64,000 nt of DNA from Vibrio sp. SNU_ST1 (GTDB taxonomy: Bacteria; Pseudomonadota; Gammaproteobacteria; Enterobacterales; Vibrionaceae): the NCBI RefSeq assembly GCF_030563405.1, contig NZ_CP130749.1, positions 124,001-188,000 of the forward strand. Direction: 5' to 3'. The notes below the pieces were generated by a model. It saw nothing but the letters and a program-made list of their open reading frames with translations. It searched no databases and had not been told where the DNA came from. Position numbers and translations under genes: made by a program. Shown piece by piece: positions 27,479 through 36,370 of the stretch. Every line of letters starts with the position of its first letter. Position 1 is the first letter of the stretch.

Positions 27479-30292
27479 CTAGTCTTTGGCTGCTGACAAT
27501 TTTTGCTTATTGCGTTTATTCAACAAGTAGTCCTTGCTCATCAAGCTGTTGTGTTGCCTTGCAAAGTCGGGCTTGGCAAACTGTAAATCGCGTAAGATGG
27601 CGTTATTTGGCTTTGGCTGAATCTCAAACTGCGCTTGTTTGTCGTTAGCCGTGACCTGTTGTTGGTGACTGTCGATCATGATCTCCAACGATTGTGTTAA
27701 TGGTGTCGAGATGACGGCAACAGACTCATGGTTTATGTCTAGCGTAAGCACCAATGTGATTTCGGGACTTACCGTATCTTCTCGATTTGACTGAATCTTG
27801 TAGCGAGAAATACCACGCTCAGATTCAAATGACAGTCGTAGCTGGTTTCCTTGACCAAAAGGCAACGAAGCCACTAATTCGCTCCAACAACTTGGGAAAT
27901 TTGGTGTTAGGTGTATCTGATTGTCCAATAAGCGTGGGCAATATCCCAAATAGTCCTGTTGCGCGTTACGAGCGTATTCTGAAACAGACCAGGCCTGAGC
28001 AAACGTCCCTGATTCTACAAGGTCGCGGTCACTTTCTTGAAAAGCATCCAAATTCTCACTCATTGTCCCTCTACAGCCTTGTGTAAGGATCTGTTTTGCC
28101 AAGTTTTTGGATAGTTGGTAACTGAGATCTTGCTGCTTAAACTTATTGAGCGCCGTAATGGTAAAGCCCGCATTCCACCCCCAGATCGTCCCGTTGTGAT
28201 AAGCCGCGTCCTTGTGGTACATAGCTTGATTGTCGTGATAAGGATGAAAATCGACATGCTCTTGTTGTAACGAGCAGATGCCCCATGGGAACAATAGCGT
28301 TTCTACCGCGTTCTTGACGATGTATTGCTCTCTTTCACTCTGATTAAGCGGACTTTTCTGAGGAATTGAAATCGTCATCAACTGATTCGGGCGCACGCTA
28401 TAATCAGGCACATCGCCTTGCGATAAATGATCGGCTAAGCGATGGTTTTTATCATCCCAAAACTTAGTGGCGAAATTCTCTTTCACTTTTCCGGCTTGGA
28501 TTGTCCAGCTCTTTTCTGATTCAGGGTCGCCAACCAGATTAGCGAGTTGAATCGCGCAGTTTAGGCTTTCAAACCACAAAGCCTGGATGTCATTGGCTTT
28601 AGGCCCGCGAGGAGACCAAGGTGTCTTCCCATCAATTTTTGCATCCATCCACGTATCAGGGTGGCGATGTGCCATCAAGCTATCTTTATTCAAATAGTCT
28701 TCATTTAAGCAATCTTTATTCAAGTAGTGTTTTTCGACACCCGTGATGAAACGCTTGATAGTGGGATAAATGGCCTTAGCGAACGCCACATCGCCAGAGT
28801 AGTTGATGTACTCAAGGGCTTCACGAATCATCCAAGGAGTACCATCGGTGGTGTTATAAATGATGTTCGTTTTACTGGTTACTCGGTTCGGTATTCGCCC
28901 GTAATTCGCGGAATTTTCGTCGAGCATCTGCATGGACGCAAAGTTTTCAATGATCTCTTTTGCTTCACTAAACAGCCCATTGACCAAGCTTGTGCCCGAC
29001 AAGGCGATAAAGGTATCGCGACCCCAACAGTCCTTAAACCAAGGTAAGCCAGCCCATATGCCCGTGCCGAACTCATGACTTACAAAGGTACGGCTTGCAA
29101 GGCGCGACCACATAACCGCTTGGTTGTATTCAAGGTCGTTGGTCCACAAATAATTATTGGTTAAGAACTCATAAATCCGCTGTTGGTGAAGAACGTGTTC
29201 GTTATTTTTGACCGCTTGATTAACCAATGAACTAGCGGCTTTAAGGGTTTCAGCAAAGCCGAGGTAGACGATGAGTTCAGTTTGGTTATCTGACGTCGTG
29301 AGCATGAGTTTTGCGTTGCTCTCTGAGAGCTGAACTAGGTCGCGAAGTTCAGGGTGAGCATTTAGCGAGATCTCTCGTGCATGTACAGGATGATTGCTTG
29401 CGATGGCGACAAATCTTGGGCAGCCATCTGGGCAAACTTGAGGGCTGAGTTCTATGACGATATTTGAGTCTGAAATGTGAACTTTAGAGTGAGTCGTCGG
29501 TACGTTGAGTTCTGGAATTAGGCTTAAAGCGCTCGGTTTGTTGGACGAAACCGTAAGCGATACAAGTCTAGAACCTTGAATCAGGCTCAGCGACTCTCGA
29601 CTATTCTCATAATGATGTTCAATACCATAAGGCGTCAGGCTGGCACGCTTAGCCTCTAACTTGTTATTGAGCTTGCCGTCGATATAGCTGGCGAAGGTTC
29701 CCAGTATCCAACCTTGGTGGTGACGATACTTACCACCGTTTACATAGCTATAGGTTGCTCCATGATAGTAACCATCGACATTATCCCCGAACACAAACGG
29801 GAATGACCGTGTCTCTGAGATGGTGAGCTTTTGGAATAGTTGGTCATGTGGCATTGCAAATTCAGGGTGTTGCCAGAGAGGCAGCGTCTCCTCTGTCTCA
29901 ACCGCTATCAGACGTGTGTTAACAGGCTCTCGTTGAGGTGTTGATAGATCATTGTATTCCCCCTTGGTTACAGTGATCGTTGGCGTCGAAGAGCCGAATT
30001 GAACCTTCAAGGAGTATTGACCAGCGACAGCAGGAGAGAGCAGCAGATCATTGCCAATACCTTGTGTGTTGATAAGCGGCATTGCTTGTTCGAATTCGCA
30101 GAGTGTGGCTTCACTTTCATGCCCTGAAAGCGTCCATTGTTTGGTGCCATCTAAATCCGAAATTTTGAAGCGATAAAGGTCGGTAGATAAGCATAGGTTT
30201 GCTCGATAGGAGCCGTCTTGCTCTTTGAACAATGGGGTGTCTAACCCCCAACCATTGAACGTACCTTTTAGGTAAAGAGTAGGGATTTGCAT
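27479..30292 (-). CDS. Amylo-alpha-1,6-glucosidase-like protein (GH133)
   Basis: This 937-residue cytoplasmic protein resembles the glucosidase half of debranching enzymes. An N-terminal beta-sandwich module (YLKGTFNGWGLDTPLF ... YRFKISDLDGTKQW) looks like a starch-binding domain. The (alpha/alpha)6 catalytic part carries GIWAGLPWFKDCWGRDTFIAL, AHRHPDTWMDAKIDGKTPW, SVRPNQLM and YHNGTIWGWNAGF, typical of GDE_C. No signal peptide is visible. A surface loop near residues 520-535 has three LNKD/LNED copies. The frame opens 16 codons earlier with a TTG inside a terminator, so I take the ATG at 30292. It follows malE on the same strand. Confidence 0.87.
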   Translation of the reverse strand: MQIPTLYLKGTFNGWGLDTPLFKEQDGSYRANLCLSTDLYRFKISDLDGTKQWTLSGHESEATLCEFEQAMPLINTQGIGNDLLLSPAVAGQYSLKVQFGSSTPTITVTKGEYNDLSTPQREPVNTRLIAVETEETLPLWQHPEFAMPHDQLFQKLTISETRSFPFVFGDNVDGYYHGATYSYVNGGKYRHHQGWILGTFASYIDGKLNNKLEAKRASLTPYGIEHHYENSRESLSLIQGSRLVSLTVSSNKPSALSLIPELNVPTTHSKVHISDSNIVIELSPQVCPDGCPRFVAIASNHPVHAREISLNAHPELRDLVQLSESNAKLMLTTSDNQTELIVYLGFAETLKAASSLVNQAVKNNEHVLHQQRIYEFLTNNYLWTNDLEYNQAVMWSRLASRTFVSHEFGTGIWAGLPWFKDCWGRDTFIALSGTSLVNGLFSEAKEIIENFASMQMLDENSANYGRIPNRVTSKTNIIYNTTDGTPWMIREALEYINYSGDVAFAKAIYPTIKRFITGVEKHYLNKDCLNEDYLNKDSLMAHRHPDTWMDAKIDGKTPWSPRGPKANDIQALWFESLNCAIQLANLVGDPESEKSWTIQAGKVKENFATKFWDDKNHRLADHLSQGDVPDYSVRPNQLMTISIPQKSPLNQSEREQYIVKNAVETLLFPWGICSLQQEHVDFHPYHDNQAMYHKDAAYHNGTIWGWNAGFTITALNKFKQQDLSYQLSKNLAKQILTQGCRGTMSENLDAFQESDRDLVESGTFAQAWSVSEYARNAQQDYLGYCPRLLDNQIHLTPNFPSCWSELVASLPFGQGNQLRLSFESERGISRYKIQSNREDTVSPEITLVLTLDINHESVAVISTPLTQSLEIMIDSHQQQVTANDKQAQFEIQPKPNNAILRDLQFAKPDFARQHNSLMSKDYLLNKRNKQKLSAAKD
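28682..28726 (-). repeat. In-gene 15-bp minisatellite (three copies)
   Basis: Three 15-bp units encode YLNKD-CLNED-YLNKD inside the amylo-1,6-glucosidase gene. Units 1 and 3 differ at one base. Confidence 0.8.
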
Positions 30293-30311
30293 AGCGAGTT
30301 GATTTCCAAAA

Positions 30312-30340
30312 CAAAAAAGGCACAGCATGCGCTGTGCCAA
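30312..30340 (-). terminator. Terminator after malE
   Basis: Perfect 8-bp arms GGCACAGC and GCTGTGCC with a four-base loop are followed on the minus strand by six T. It lies between malE and the GH133 gene. Confidence 0.85.
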
Positions 30341-30371
30341 AGGACAATAGGATATTAATATGAGGAAAGGG

Positions 30372-31550
30372 TTATTTGGTAATTTGTTTCGCTGCTGTGT
30401 CTAGCGCTTCTCTAACGGTTTGCTTACCCTGCATCGCGTTATCGATAGCCGCACCTTCAGCGAACCAGTAAGCCGTCATTTGCGGAATATTTGGCATGAT
30501 TTCGCCGTTTTCAGCATTCGTCATGGTTGATTTGATGCGATCATCGCTCTCAAGAATTTTTTGGAATGATTTTAGTGTCACCGCGCCAAGAGGCTTGTCA
30601 TCATTCATGGTTTTCAGAGCGTCGTCTTGGAATAGGTAGTTTTCTAAGAACTCGACAGCAAGATCAGTATTTGGACTCGCAGCATTGATACCCGCACTTA
30701 GGATTCCAACAAATGGGTTACCTTTACCGCCATTTAATGTCGGCAGTTCCGCAACACCATAATTAACACCAAGCTTGTCTAAGTTACCCCAAGACCAAGG
30801 GCCATTGATGGTCATTGCCACATTGCCATTGGTGAATTCTGCTTCTGCGACTGAGTAATCCATGTTCGGGTTAACTACCCCTTGGTTTACCATATCAACT
30901 AAGAATTGAAGGCCGCGAACACCCGCTGCATTGTTAACACCTGTGCTTTTTGCGTCATAGCCTGTTGCTGTTTTTTCAAACGCGAAGGCACCACCGGCAG
31001 AGATCATCGGCCATGTGAAGTACGCATTTTTCACATCCCACATGATGGCTTTTTTGTTTTGCTTAGCCATCTCTTTCTGAATGGCAGCAAGCTCTTCCCA
31101 TGTTTTTGGTGGGTTTGGAAGTAGGTCTTTGTTGTAGATTAGAGAAGGTGCTTCGATTGCTAGAGGGTAGCCCACAACTTTACCGTTGACTGTCACCGCA
31201 TCCCAACTGAAGTCGACAAGCTTTTCTTTGAATTCTTTACTTGGATTAAGCTCGTGAAGTAGGCCTGATTCTGCGTAGCCACCAAAACGGTCGTGTGCCC
31301 AGAAAATGATGTCAGGGCCGCCGCCTGTTGCTGCGTGTTGTTGGAATTTAGCTTCCAGTGAGTCTGGGTACTGAACGTTAATTTTTACACCGGTATCTTC
31401 TTCGAATTGTTTACCAATTTCAGCAAGACCGGCATAACTTTTATCGCCATTGATCCAGATTGTGATTTCACCTTCTTCCATAGCAAAAGCCGGTGCATTG
31501 AAAAGAGCAGCAAGGGTACAAATAGACAGTGTTTTCAATAGAGGTTTCAT
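30372..31550 (-). CDS. malE: Maltose/maltodextrin-binding protein of ABC transporter
   Basis: The periplasmic protein captures maltodextrins for an ABC importer. A signal peptide ends ...NAPAFA, followed by [52 protein letters not shown] and NGPWSWGNL, which match MalE. Length (392) fits E. coli MalE (396). The ATG has GGA eight bases upstream. It is followed by a terminator and the GH133 gene; no malF, malG or malK lies in the window, so the permease must be elsewhere or another MalE copy exists. No strong MalT box was seen upstream. Confidence 0.94.
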   Translation of the reverse strand: MKPLLKTLSICTLAALFNAPAFAMEEGEITIWINGDKSYAGLAEIGKQFEEDTGVKINVQYPDSLEAKFQQHAATGGGPDIIFWAHDRFGGYAESGLLHELNPSKEFKEKLVDFSWDAVTVNGKVVGYPLAIEAPSLIYNKDLLPNPPKTWEELAAIQKEMAKQNKKAIMWDVKNAYFTWPMISAGGAFAFEKTATGYDAKSTGVNNAAGVRGLQFLVDMVNQGVVNPNMDYSVAEAEFTNGNVAMTINGPWSWGNLDKLGVNYGVAELPTLNGGKGNPFVGILSAGINAASPNTDLAVEFLENYLFQDDALKTMNDDKPLGAVTLKSFQKILESDDRIKSTMTNAENGEIMPNIPQMTAYWFAEGAAIDNAMQGKQTVREALDTAAKQITK

Positions 31551-31863
31551 AGTTTCATTCCATATTCAGAAGGTTATCCATAACGATAATCACTTCTATC
31601 AGTTCTTATTATCTGAGAGTGATTTTAGCGATTTCCTCTCTTCTTGAGAAATAGGTAAACAGGTGGGAGATATAGTAAAAATCTATATCATTATGGTGAG
31701 CCTAGTATTTTGGAGGCAGCAAGCAGCTTTTGTGATGTTGAACATGAAAAGAAATGTGAAGACGGGCTCAAACTATTTTTGGGTGATGAAAGCCATCCAA
31801 AAATAAGCGCTAGGTTGCTTAGGTTAAGATGTGAAATGTTGGAGAGAATCGATGGCTTTGGTC
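31551..31863. other. Leader region of malE
   Basis: This gap between the malE start and the oligo-1,6-glucosidase terminator should hold the malE promoter. I see only weak MalT-like matches (7/10 at best) and no CRP site. No supported small gene. Confidence 0.4.
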
Positions 31864-31893
31864 AATAAAAAAGGCAAGGAGAACCTTGCCTTT
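31864..31893 (-). terminator. Terminator after the oligo-1,6-glucosidase gene
   Basis: Ten-bp arms AAAGGCAAGG and CCTTGCCTTT with an AGAA loop have six T after them on the minus strand. Confidence 0.85.
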
Positions 31894-31916
31894 GGTGGGT
31901 TGAATTTAACGTATGA

Positions 31917-33548
31917 TTACAATTTTACAGCAAATGATTCATACGGTGCCAGTTCAAGCTTGGCTGACAACTCAGTGACCGTTTGATAGTTATTGATCAG
32001 ACAATCAAGCGTCTGAGTTTGGTATTGTTCAGGCATATCCAGTGTCAGGTTGTCGTTTGAGAAATTACAAACTACAAACAGCTTTTCGCCATCCAGTTCT
32101 CTCACGTAAGCAAATACTTGGTCATGTTCTTTAAAAACAGGAATGAATGAACCGTAAACAATCGCTGGGTGAGCTTTTCGTAACTCTATCAATGTCTTGT
32201 AATGATAAAATATGGAACTTGGATCAGCCAACGCACTTTCGACGTTGATCTCTGGGTAGTTTGGGTTCAGCTCAATCCAAGGTGTTCCGTCAGAGAAGCC
32301 TGCATTAGTTTGGTTGTTCCAGTGCATTGGTGTTCTAGCGTTGTCACGGCTGTTCTCGTGAATGGCGTCCATCATGTGTTCATGAGTGACACCCGATTCC
32401 GTTTTTACTTTATAGAAATTGTGCGTTTCAATATCTTTATATTGGTCTAGGTTGTCAAAAGCGACATTGGTCATTCCAATCTCTTCACCTTGATAAATGT
32501 AAGGTGTGCCTTTTAAGAAGTGCAAACAGGTCGCCAGCATTTTTGCTGACTCAACTCGGAAATGTTTGTCATCACCGTATTTTGAAACCAAACGTGGTAA
32601 ATCGTGGTTATTCCAGAATAGGGAATTCCAGCCACCATCGGCCAGCTCAAGCTGCCACTTGGTCAGAACATTTTTGAACTCTCGAAGATCAAGCGGAATA
32701 GGGTTCCATTTGTCACCGTTTTCCCATGTCAGGGTAATGTGCTCAAATTGGAATACCATAGAAAGTTCATTTCTATCTTGTCCACTGTATAGCTTGGCTA
32801 TTTCTGGTGTCGCGCCCCAAGTTTCTCCTACGGTTAACAAATCCTTGTTCCCAAAGGTCGCCTGGTTCATTTGTTGTAATAGCTTGTGCAGCCTTGGCCC
32901 GTTCCCAGTGATTCTTTTATCGATTTCTTTACCGATAAGATCAATAACATCTAAGCGGAAGCCGCCGATGCCAAGGTCAATCCACCAGTTCATCATAGTA
33001 TGAACTTCTTCTTGAACCTTCGGGTTTTCCCAGTTCAAATCGGGCTGACGTTTCGAAAATAGATGGAAGTAATATTGCTGTGTGAGTTCATCCCACTGCC
33101 AAGCGCTTCCGCCAAAGATAGAGCCTTGGTCATCCGGTGCACTGCCATCCGGTTTAGCATCGCGCCAAATGTAATAGTCTCGATACGGATTGCCTTTTGA
33201 AGAGCGTGCTTGTTCAAACCAACGGTGCTCATCTGACGTATGGTTTACCACGAGGTCCATAACAATCTTAATGTCACGTTTCTTCGCTTCGTCCATCAGG
33301 CGTTTCATCTCTTCCATCGTGCCAAACTCTTCAGCAATCGCTTGGTAGTCGGAGATGTCGTAGCCATTATCGTCCATTGGAGATTGATAAACAGGAGAGA
33401 GCCAAATGACATTAATGCCCAGTTCTTTGAGGTAATCGAGTTTGCTGATGATTCCATTTAGGTCACCGATACCGTCATTATTCGAGTCTAAAAAGCTACG
33501 CGGGTAAATTTGGTAGACCACTGCGTCATGCCACCATTTCTGTTCCAT
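31917..33548 (-). CDS. Oligo-1,6-glucosidase-like alpha-glucosidase (GH13)
   Basis: This cytoplasmic 543-residue enzyme should hydrolyse short branched gluco-oligosaccharides such as isomaltose or panose. It starts KWWHDAVVYQIYPRSFLDSN and closely resembles bacillary oligo-1,6-glucosidases. Region motifs: DLVVNHTSDEHRWF, nucleophile Asp200 in GGFRLDVIDLIG, acid/base Glu242 in TVGETWG, Asp316 in NNHDLPR. Val201, next to the nucleophile, is the residue associated with alpha-1,6 rather than alpha-1,4 preference in related enzymes. The frame opens with a TTG; the ATG four codons later has GGA upstream. A LysR gene is divergent and probably controls it. A trehalose-6-phosphate hydrolase is less likely but not excluded. 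Confidence 0.92.
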   Translation of the reverse strand: MEQKWWHDAVVYQIYPRSFLDSNNDGIGDLNGIISKLDYLKELGINVIWLSPVYQSPMDDNGYDISDYQAIAEEFGTMEEMKRLMDEAKKRDIKIVMDLVVNHTSDEHRWFEQARSSKGNPYRDYYIWRDAKPDGSAPDDQGSIFGGSAWQWDELTQQYYFHLFSKRQPDLNWENPKVQEEVHTMMNWWIDLGIGGFRLDVIDLIGKEIDKRITGNGPRLHKLLQQMNQATFGNKDLLTVGETWGATPEIAKLYSGQDRNELSMVFQFEHITLTWENGDKWNPIPLDLREFKNVLTKWQLELADGGWNSLFWNNHDLPRLVSKYGDDKHFRVESAKMLATCLHFLKGTPYIYQGEEIGMTNVAFDNLDQYKDIETHNFYKVKTESGVTHEHMMDAIHENSRDNARTPMHWNNQTNAGFSDGTPWIELNPNYPEINVESALADPSSIFYHYKTLIELRKAHPAIVYGSFIPVFKEHDQVFAYVRELDGEKLFVVCNFSNDNLTLDMPEQYQTQTLDCLINNYQTVTELSAKLELAPYESFAVKL

Positions 33549-33742
33549 CTCAATGTCCAATTAATAAGTTAATTGACCCTACTATAGTGATTTCATCTTA
33601 CACTGGGAAATAGCATTACTAATGCTCTCTATAGAAAAATCCTATATCATGAGAGCTATCCACTGCGCACTGTGTTCAGTGGTTTAATTTGTTGAATTTC
33701 TAACCTCGCATTTTGTGATCGAATGCAAACTAAGAGAATCCT

Positions 33743-34660
33743 ATGAACAAGCTATACCGATACTTTCTGATGGTAGCGCATACAGGCAGCATTAAAGGTG
33801 CAGCAGAAAAGCTGAATATTAGCCAACCCTCCTTGACCGCTGCGATCAAGAAATTAGAGAGTGATGTTGGTGTGGCTATTTTTACTCGCAAGTCAAAAGG
33901 CGTTGAGCTTACCGAGTACGGATTGTTGTTTCGGGAGTTTGCACAAGAGCAGCAAGAAAAGCATCTGTCTTTAATGCATCGCTTTACCGACATGCAGCAG
34001 CGCCAATCAGGTAAATTGAAGCTCGGCACTGGGGAAGCTTGGTGGGAACAATTTGTTTGCAAGGCGGTGGATGAATACAAGCAACAAGAACAAATGGGCT
34101 CGCTACATTTAGAGTTCGGTAACAACTTGTCTTTGATGCACCACTTGGTTCAAGGTGATATCGACTTGTTTGTTGGCCATGAAATCTACGGGCTGCATGA
34201 GAGATGCAAAGTAACGTTTTATCCACTCTTTCAAGACAAAGAAGCGGTGTTTGTTCGAGCCAACCATCCATTGTTAACGAAGAAACACTTAGACTCGAGT
34301 TTGTTAAGGCGTGAGACATTAGCGTTTCCAATACTTCAAGTGACCCCCGATCACTCTCGACATAATTCTGTACTGTCTGATCACGTAAATTCACAGCCTG
34401 GCGGGCGTGATACTGAGGTGGTTGGGCGAGATGTCTATGATGTTGACTCTCTTTTTGCGAGTTTAGATATGTTAAGAATGTCTGATGCTGTCATGCCATA
34501 CAGCCATAAAATGTGTGACTGGATGAAAGATAAAGGCTTCGAAACCTTACTGATTGATGATTCTAAGCTCGGAAACGTTGGCCTTTACGCGAAACAGGGA
34601 GCGGAAGACCTCAAGATTAAGACGTTCATTGAGATCTTACAAAAAGCCAACTTTGATTAA
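33743..34660 (+). CDS. LysR-family transcriptional regulator
   Basis: The N-terminal winged helix (FLMVAHTGSIKGAAEKLNISQPSLTAAIKKLESDVGVAIFTRKSKGVELTEYG) is diagnostic, followed by a LysR effector-binding domain. The ATG has AAGAGAA before it. It is divergent from the oligo-1,6-glucosidase gene with a 194-bp promoter region between them, which is the classic arrangement for a LysR regulator and its target. The effector is unknown; an alpha-glucoside is possible. Length 305 is normal. Confidence 0.93.
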   Translation: MNKLYRYFLMVAHTGSIKGAAEKLNISQPSLTAAIKKLESDVGVAIFTRKSKGVELTEYGLLFREFAQEQQEKHLSLMHRFTDMQQRQSGKLKLGTGEAWWEQFVCKAVDEYKQQEQMGSLHLEFGNNLSLMHHLVQGDIDLFVGHEIYGLHERCKVTFYPLFQDKEAVFVRANHPLLTKKHLDSSLLRRETLAFPILQVTPDHSRHNSVLSDHVNSQPGGRDTEVVGRDVYDVDSLFASLDMLRMSDAVMPYSHKMCDWMKDKGFETLLIDDSKLGNVGLYAKQGAEDLKIKTFIEILQKANFD

Positions 34661-34789
34661 GCTAGAAGCCAGAAAGTGCGGAGAAAGTAGGGACGCGCAG
34701 TGGCGTTAAGGCGATTAGCATCATCGTGTGCTGCTCAGGGCAGCTAATCTATTGGTTACTGAACGTGATAGGCCGCTCTAGCCATTCGC

Positions 34790-35035
34790 TTACTCTTTGG
34801 TCTGGTGACCTGTTTTCTTCGCAAACTTTTGCATCGCTTCAGCAAAGGTTGTTGCCCCACCTTTGGTTTGTACCTGTACTACCTTATACCCCAATTTTTC
34901 TAGCGCTTGGCGCTCTGCTAAAACAGCGTCATCGTCTTGCTGGCTGCCCTGTGCTGGCTGATGAAGGTAACACCCTTCGAGTTGACCATCTTCGACCAGT
35001 TGGTGGTGTTTCAGTGCATTGATATCAAAATTCAT
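34790..35035 (-). CDS. Small conserved-looking protein of unknown function
   Basis: An 81-residue soluble protein starting MNFDINALKHHQLVEDGQLEG, with a Gln/Asp/Ala central part (QPAQGSQQDDDAVLAERQALEKLGYKVVQVQ) and a lysine-rich C-terminal helix. No signal or transmembrane segment is seen. The reading frame continues 16 codons upstream, but the ATG at 35035 is the most natural start. I do not recognise the family. It lies alone on the minus strand. Confidence 0.65.
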   Translation of the reverse strand: MNFDINALKHHQLVEDGQLEGCYLHQPAQGSQQDDDAVLAERQALEKLGYKVVQVQTKGGATTFAEAMQKFAKKTGHQTKE

Positions 35036-35328
35036 AATCAGTCTTTTCGTGTAAATGGGGAATACCTTTGGCAAAGCCCGCAAGTATCTATAATTCGATT
35101 GTTTGTACCATAAGGCATTTTAACCATAAAAAGCGAATGGAAAAACAGTAAACCAGTGGAATGTAATCGGGAGCGGTTAATCTTAGAAAGGGAGTGAGGT
35201 AACAGAGATCGTGCTGGCTCGTTTTTGGACAAAGGCGAGTCAGGCGCTTTATTAATTTAGCGACTAATGAATAACTTTAAATATGGAAAATCCAAGCGCT
35301 ACTGAGAATTTAGTAGTTGATGGGACAC

Positions 35329-35868
35329 CTATGCCACTAAGTAAAGCTTAACCATAAAATCCTCTAAATCTTTTGCAACAACATCCAACATTTTCTTTTC
35401 GGATTGCTGAAGAACTACCGCATGATAAGAAAACTTATTGCGCAATTGTTGGTAGTTCAATTGATAGCTTTTCCCGCTCAATATTGTTTCAATCGGATTA
35501 CCGTATCCTTTGAAAAAGCCGAGCAGACCAGACCTTTGGTCTAAGCTAATCTTCATAGATGCCGCAACATTTACAACATCCTGATAATCATCACAAAACT
35601 GTCGTAGTAGAGTTTGATAGTCAGATTGACATGTATGAAACCCGCTATCTAAGGCTATGGTTGTTTTCAATTCATTGATTTGCTCAAAGATCGAAGACAA
35701 ACTTAGATAAAGAGTTGATACATCTATCTGAGCAATTTGTCCCACATTCCGCTTATAGTAGCGCTCGTTTAAGTCAAAGTTTTTTGTAGGTTTTTTAGTT
35801 TCCTCAACAATCTTCATCATCAAGTTCTTGAACAAGCTCAATACATCGTTTGGATCGCTCAACTCCAT
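35329..35868 (-). CDS. Hypothetical helical protein
   Basis: A 179-residue protein, largely helical by eye (LSDPNDVLSLFKNLMMKIVEE ... LSSIFEQINELKTTIALD), with no signal peptide or transmembrane helix. I do not recognise the family. A G-rich ribosome binding site (GGGTGGGGG) lies just before the ATG; a GTG three codons earlier falls inside it. The gene is isolated, with a short ORF pair on the other strand upstream. It may be a recent acquisition, but nothing proves it. Confidence 0.6.
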   Translation of the reverse strand: MELSDPNDVLSLFKNLMMKIVEETKKPTKNFDLNERYYKRNVGQIAQIDVSTLYLSLSSIFEQINELKTTIALDSGFHTCQSDYQTLLRQFCDDYQDVVNVAASMKISLDQRSGLLGFFKGYGNPIETILSGKSYQLNYQQLRNKFSYHAVVLQQSEKKMLDVVAKDLEDFMVKLYLVA

Positions 35869-36020
35869 TTCCCCCACCCAGCCAAAACTTTACATACATA
35901 GTGAAACATTAGATAAATTTGGTCAAATAGGAATGACTACGAATGTTACGAATAAAAGATCTAAGCAGATAAGGGGCAAAGATAAGTCAGACGAGAGTTG
36001 ACTGAACTGGAGATAGACAG

Positions 36021-36113
36021 ATGAGCGTTATCGTTGGTGGCGATATTATTGTCCTTACTCCGCTGAAAAGGCAAATAAACAAGCTGTTTGGACGTCATTT
36101 TGGCGTAATTTAA
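36021..36113 (+). CDS. Small ORF, 30 codons, with good Shine-Dalgarno
   Basis: The ATG is preceded by GGAG with an 8-base spacing and the frame ends in a double stop TAATAA. The peptide starts MSVIVGGDIIVL and is then basic (LKRQINKLFGRHFGVI), like a hydrophobic-then-cationic micropeptide. I know no homologue. It lies in the 500-bp gap between two minus-strand genes, 53 bases before a second small ORF. Confidence 0.4.
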   Translation: MSVIVGGDIIVLTPLKRQINKLFGRHFGVI

Positions 36114-36127
36114 TAAATATAGTAGTG

Positions 36128-36141
36128 AGCGCATGGGCGCT
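36128..36141 (+). other. Small hairpin between two small ORFs
   Basis: AGCGC and GCGCT arms with an ATGG loop lie between the 30-codon and the 34-codon ORF. Confidence 0.4.
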
Positions 36142-36166
36142 TATGTAAATTACAGGAGTATTTAAC

Positions 36167-36271
36167 ATGATCATATACATACCATTGAACGCAAGTGAGG
36201 CCCCACAGAGCACAAAGGATGCTCGGTTGGTATTTTATACCCAGAGTATCGCAGTGTTTATTTTGCAATAA
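36167..36271 (+). CDS. Small ORF, 34 codons, with good Shine-Dalgarno
   Basis: AGGAG lies 8 bases before this ATG. The peptide begins MIIYIPLNASEAPQSTK and ends AVFILQ. Directly after its stop is an 8-bp perfect hairpin. I do not recognise it. Together with the 30-codon ORF upstream it looks like a two-gene micro-operon. Confidence 0.4.
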   Translation: MIIYIPLNASEAPQSTKDARLVFYTQSIAVFILQ

Positions 36272-36275
36272 CTCA

Positions 36276-36295
36276 GAGCGCACATTAGTGCGCTC
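36276..36295 (+). terminator. Hairpin after the 34-codon ORF
   Basis: Perfect arms GAGCGCAC and GTGCGCTC with loop ATTA start five bases after the stop codon. No T-run follows, so a terminator or stabilising hairpin is possible. A second imperfect hairpin (GACGACGTTAA / TTAACGCCGTC) is at 36305-36343. Confidence 0.4.
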
Positions 36296-36370
36296 CTATC
36301 CGAAGACGACGTTAAGTTCTTTTTCCTCTTATTTAACGCCGTCATAGTCAGTTACTTTTTGAATGGTCGG

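Noticed and set aside
30293..30340. Longer start of the amylo-1,6-glucosidase gene
   Set aside because: It is a TTG inside the malE terminator and has no ribosome binding site.
31741..31813. 23-codon ORF in the malE leader region
   Set aside because: No ribosome binding site, and the strand is opposite to both neighbouring genes.
34726..35022. 98-codon plus-strand ORF
   Set aside because: It is opposite the small minus-strand gene and has no ribosome binding site or recognisable domain.
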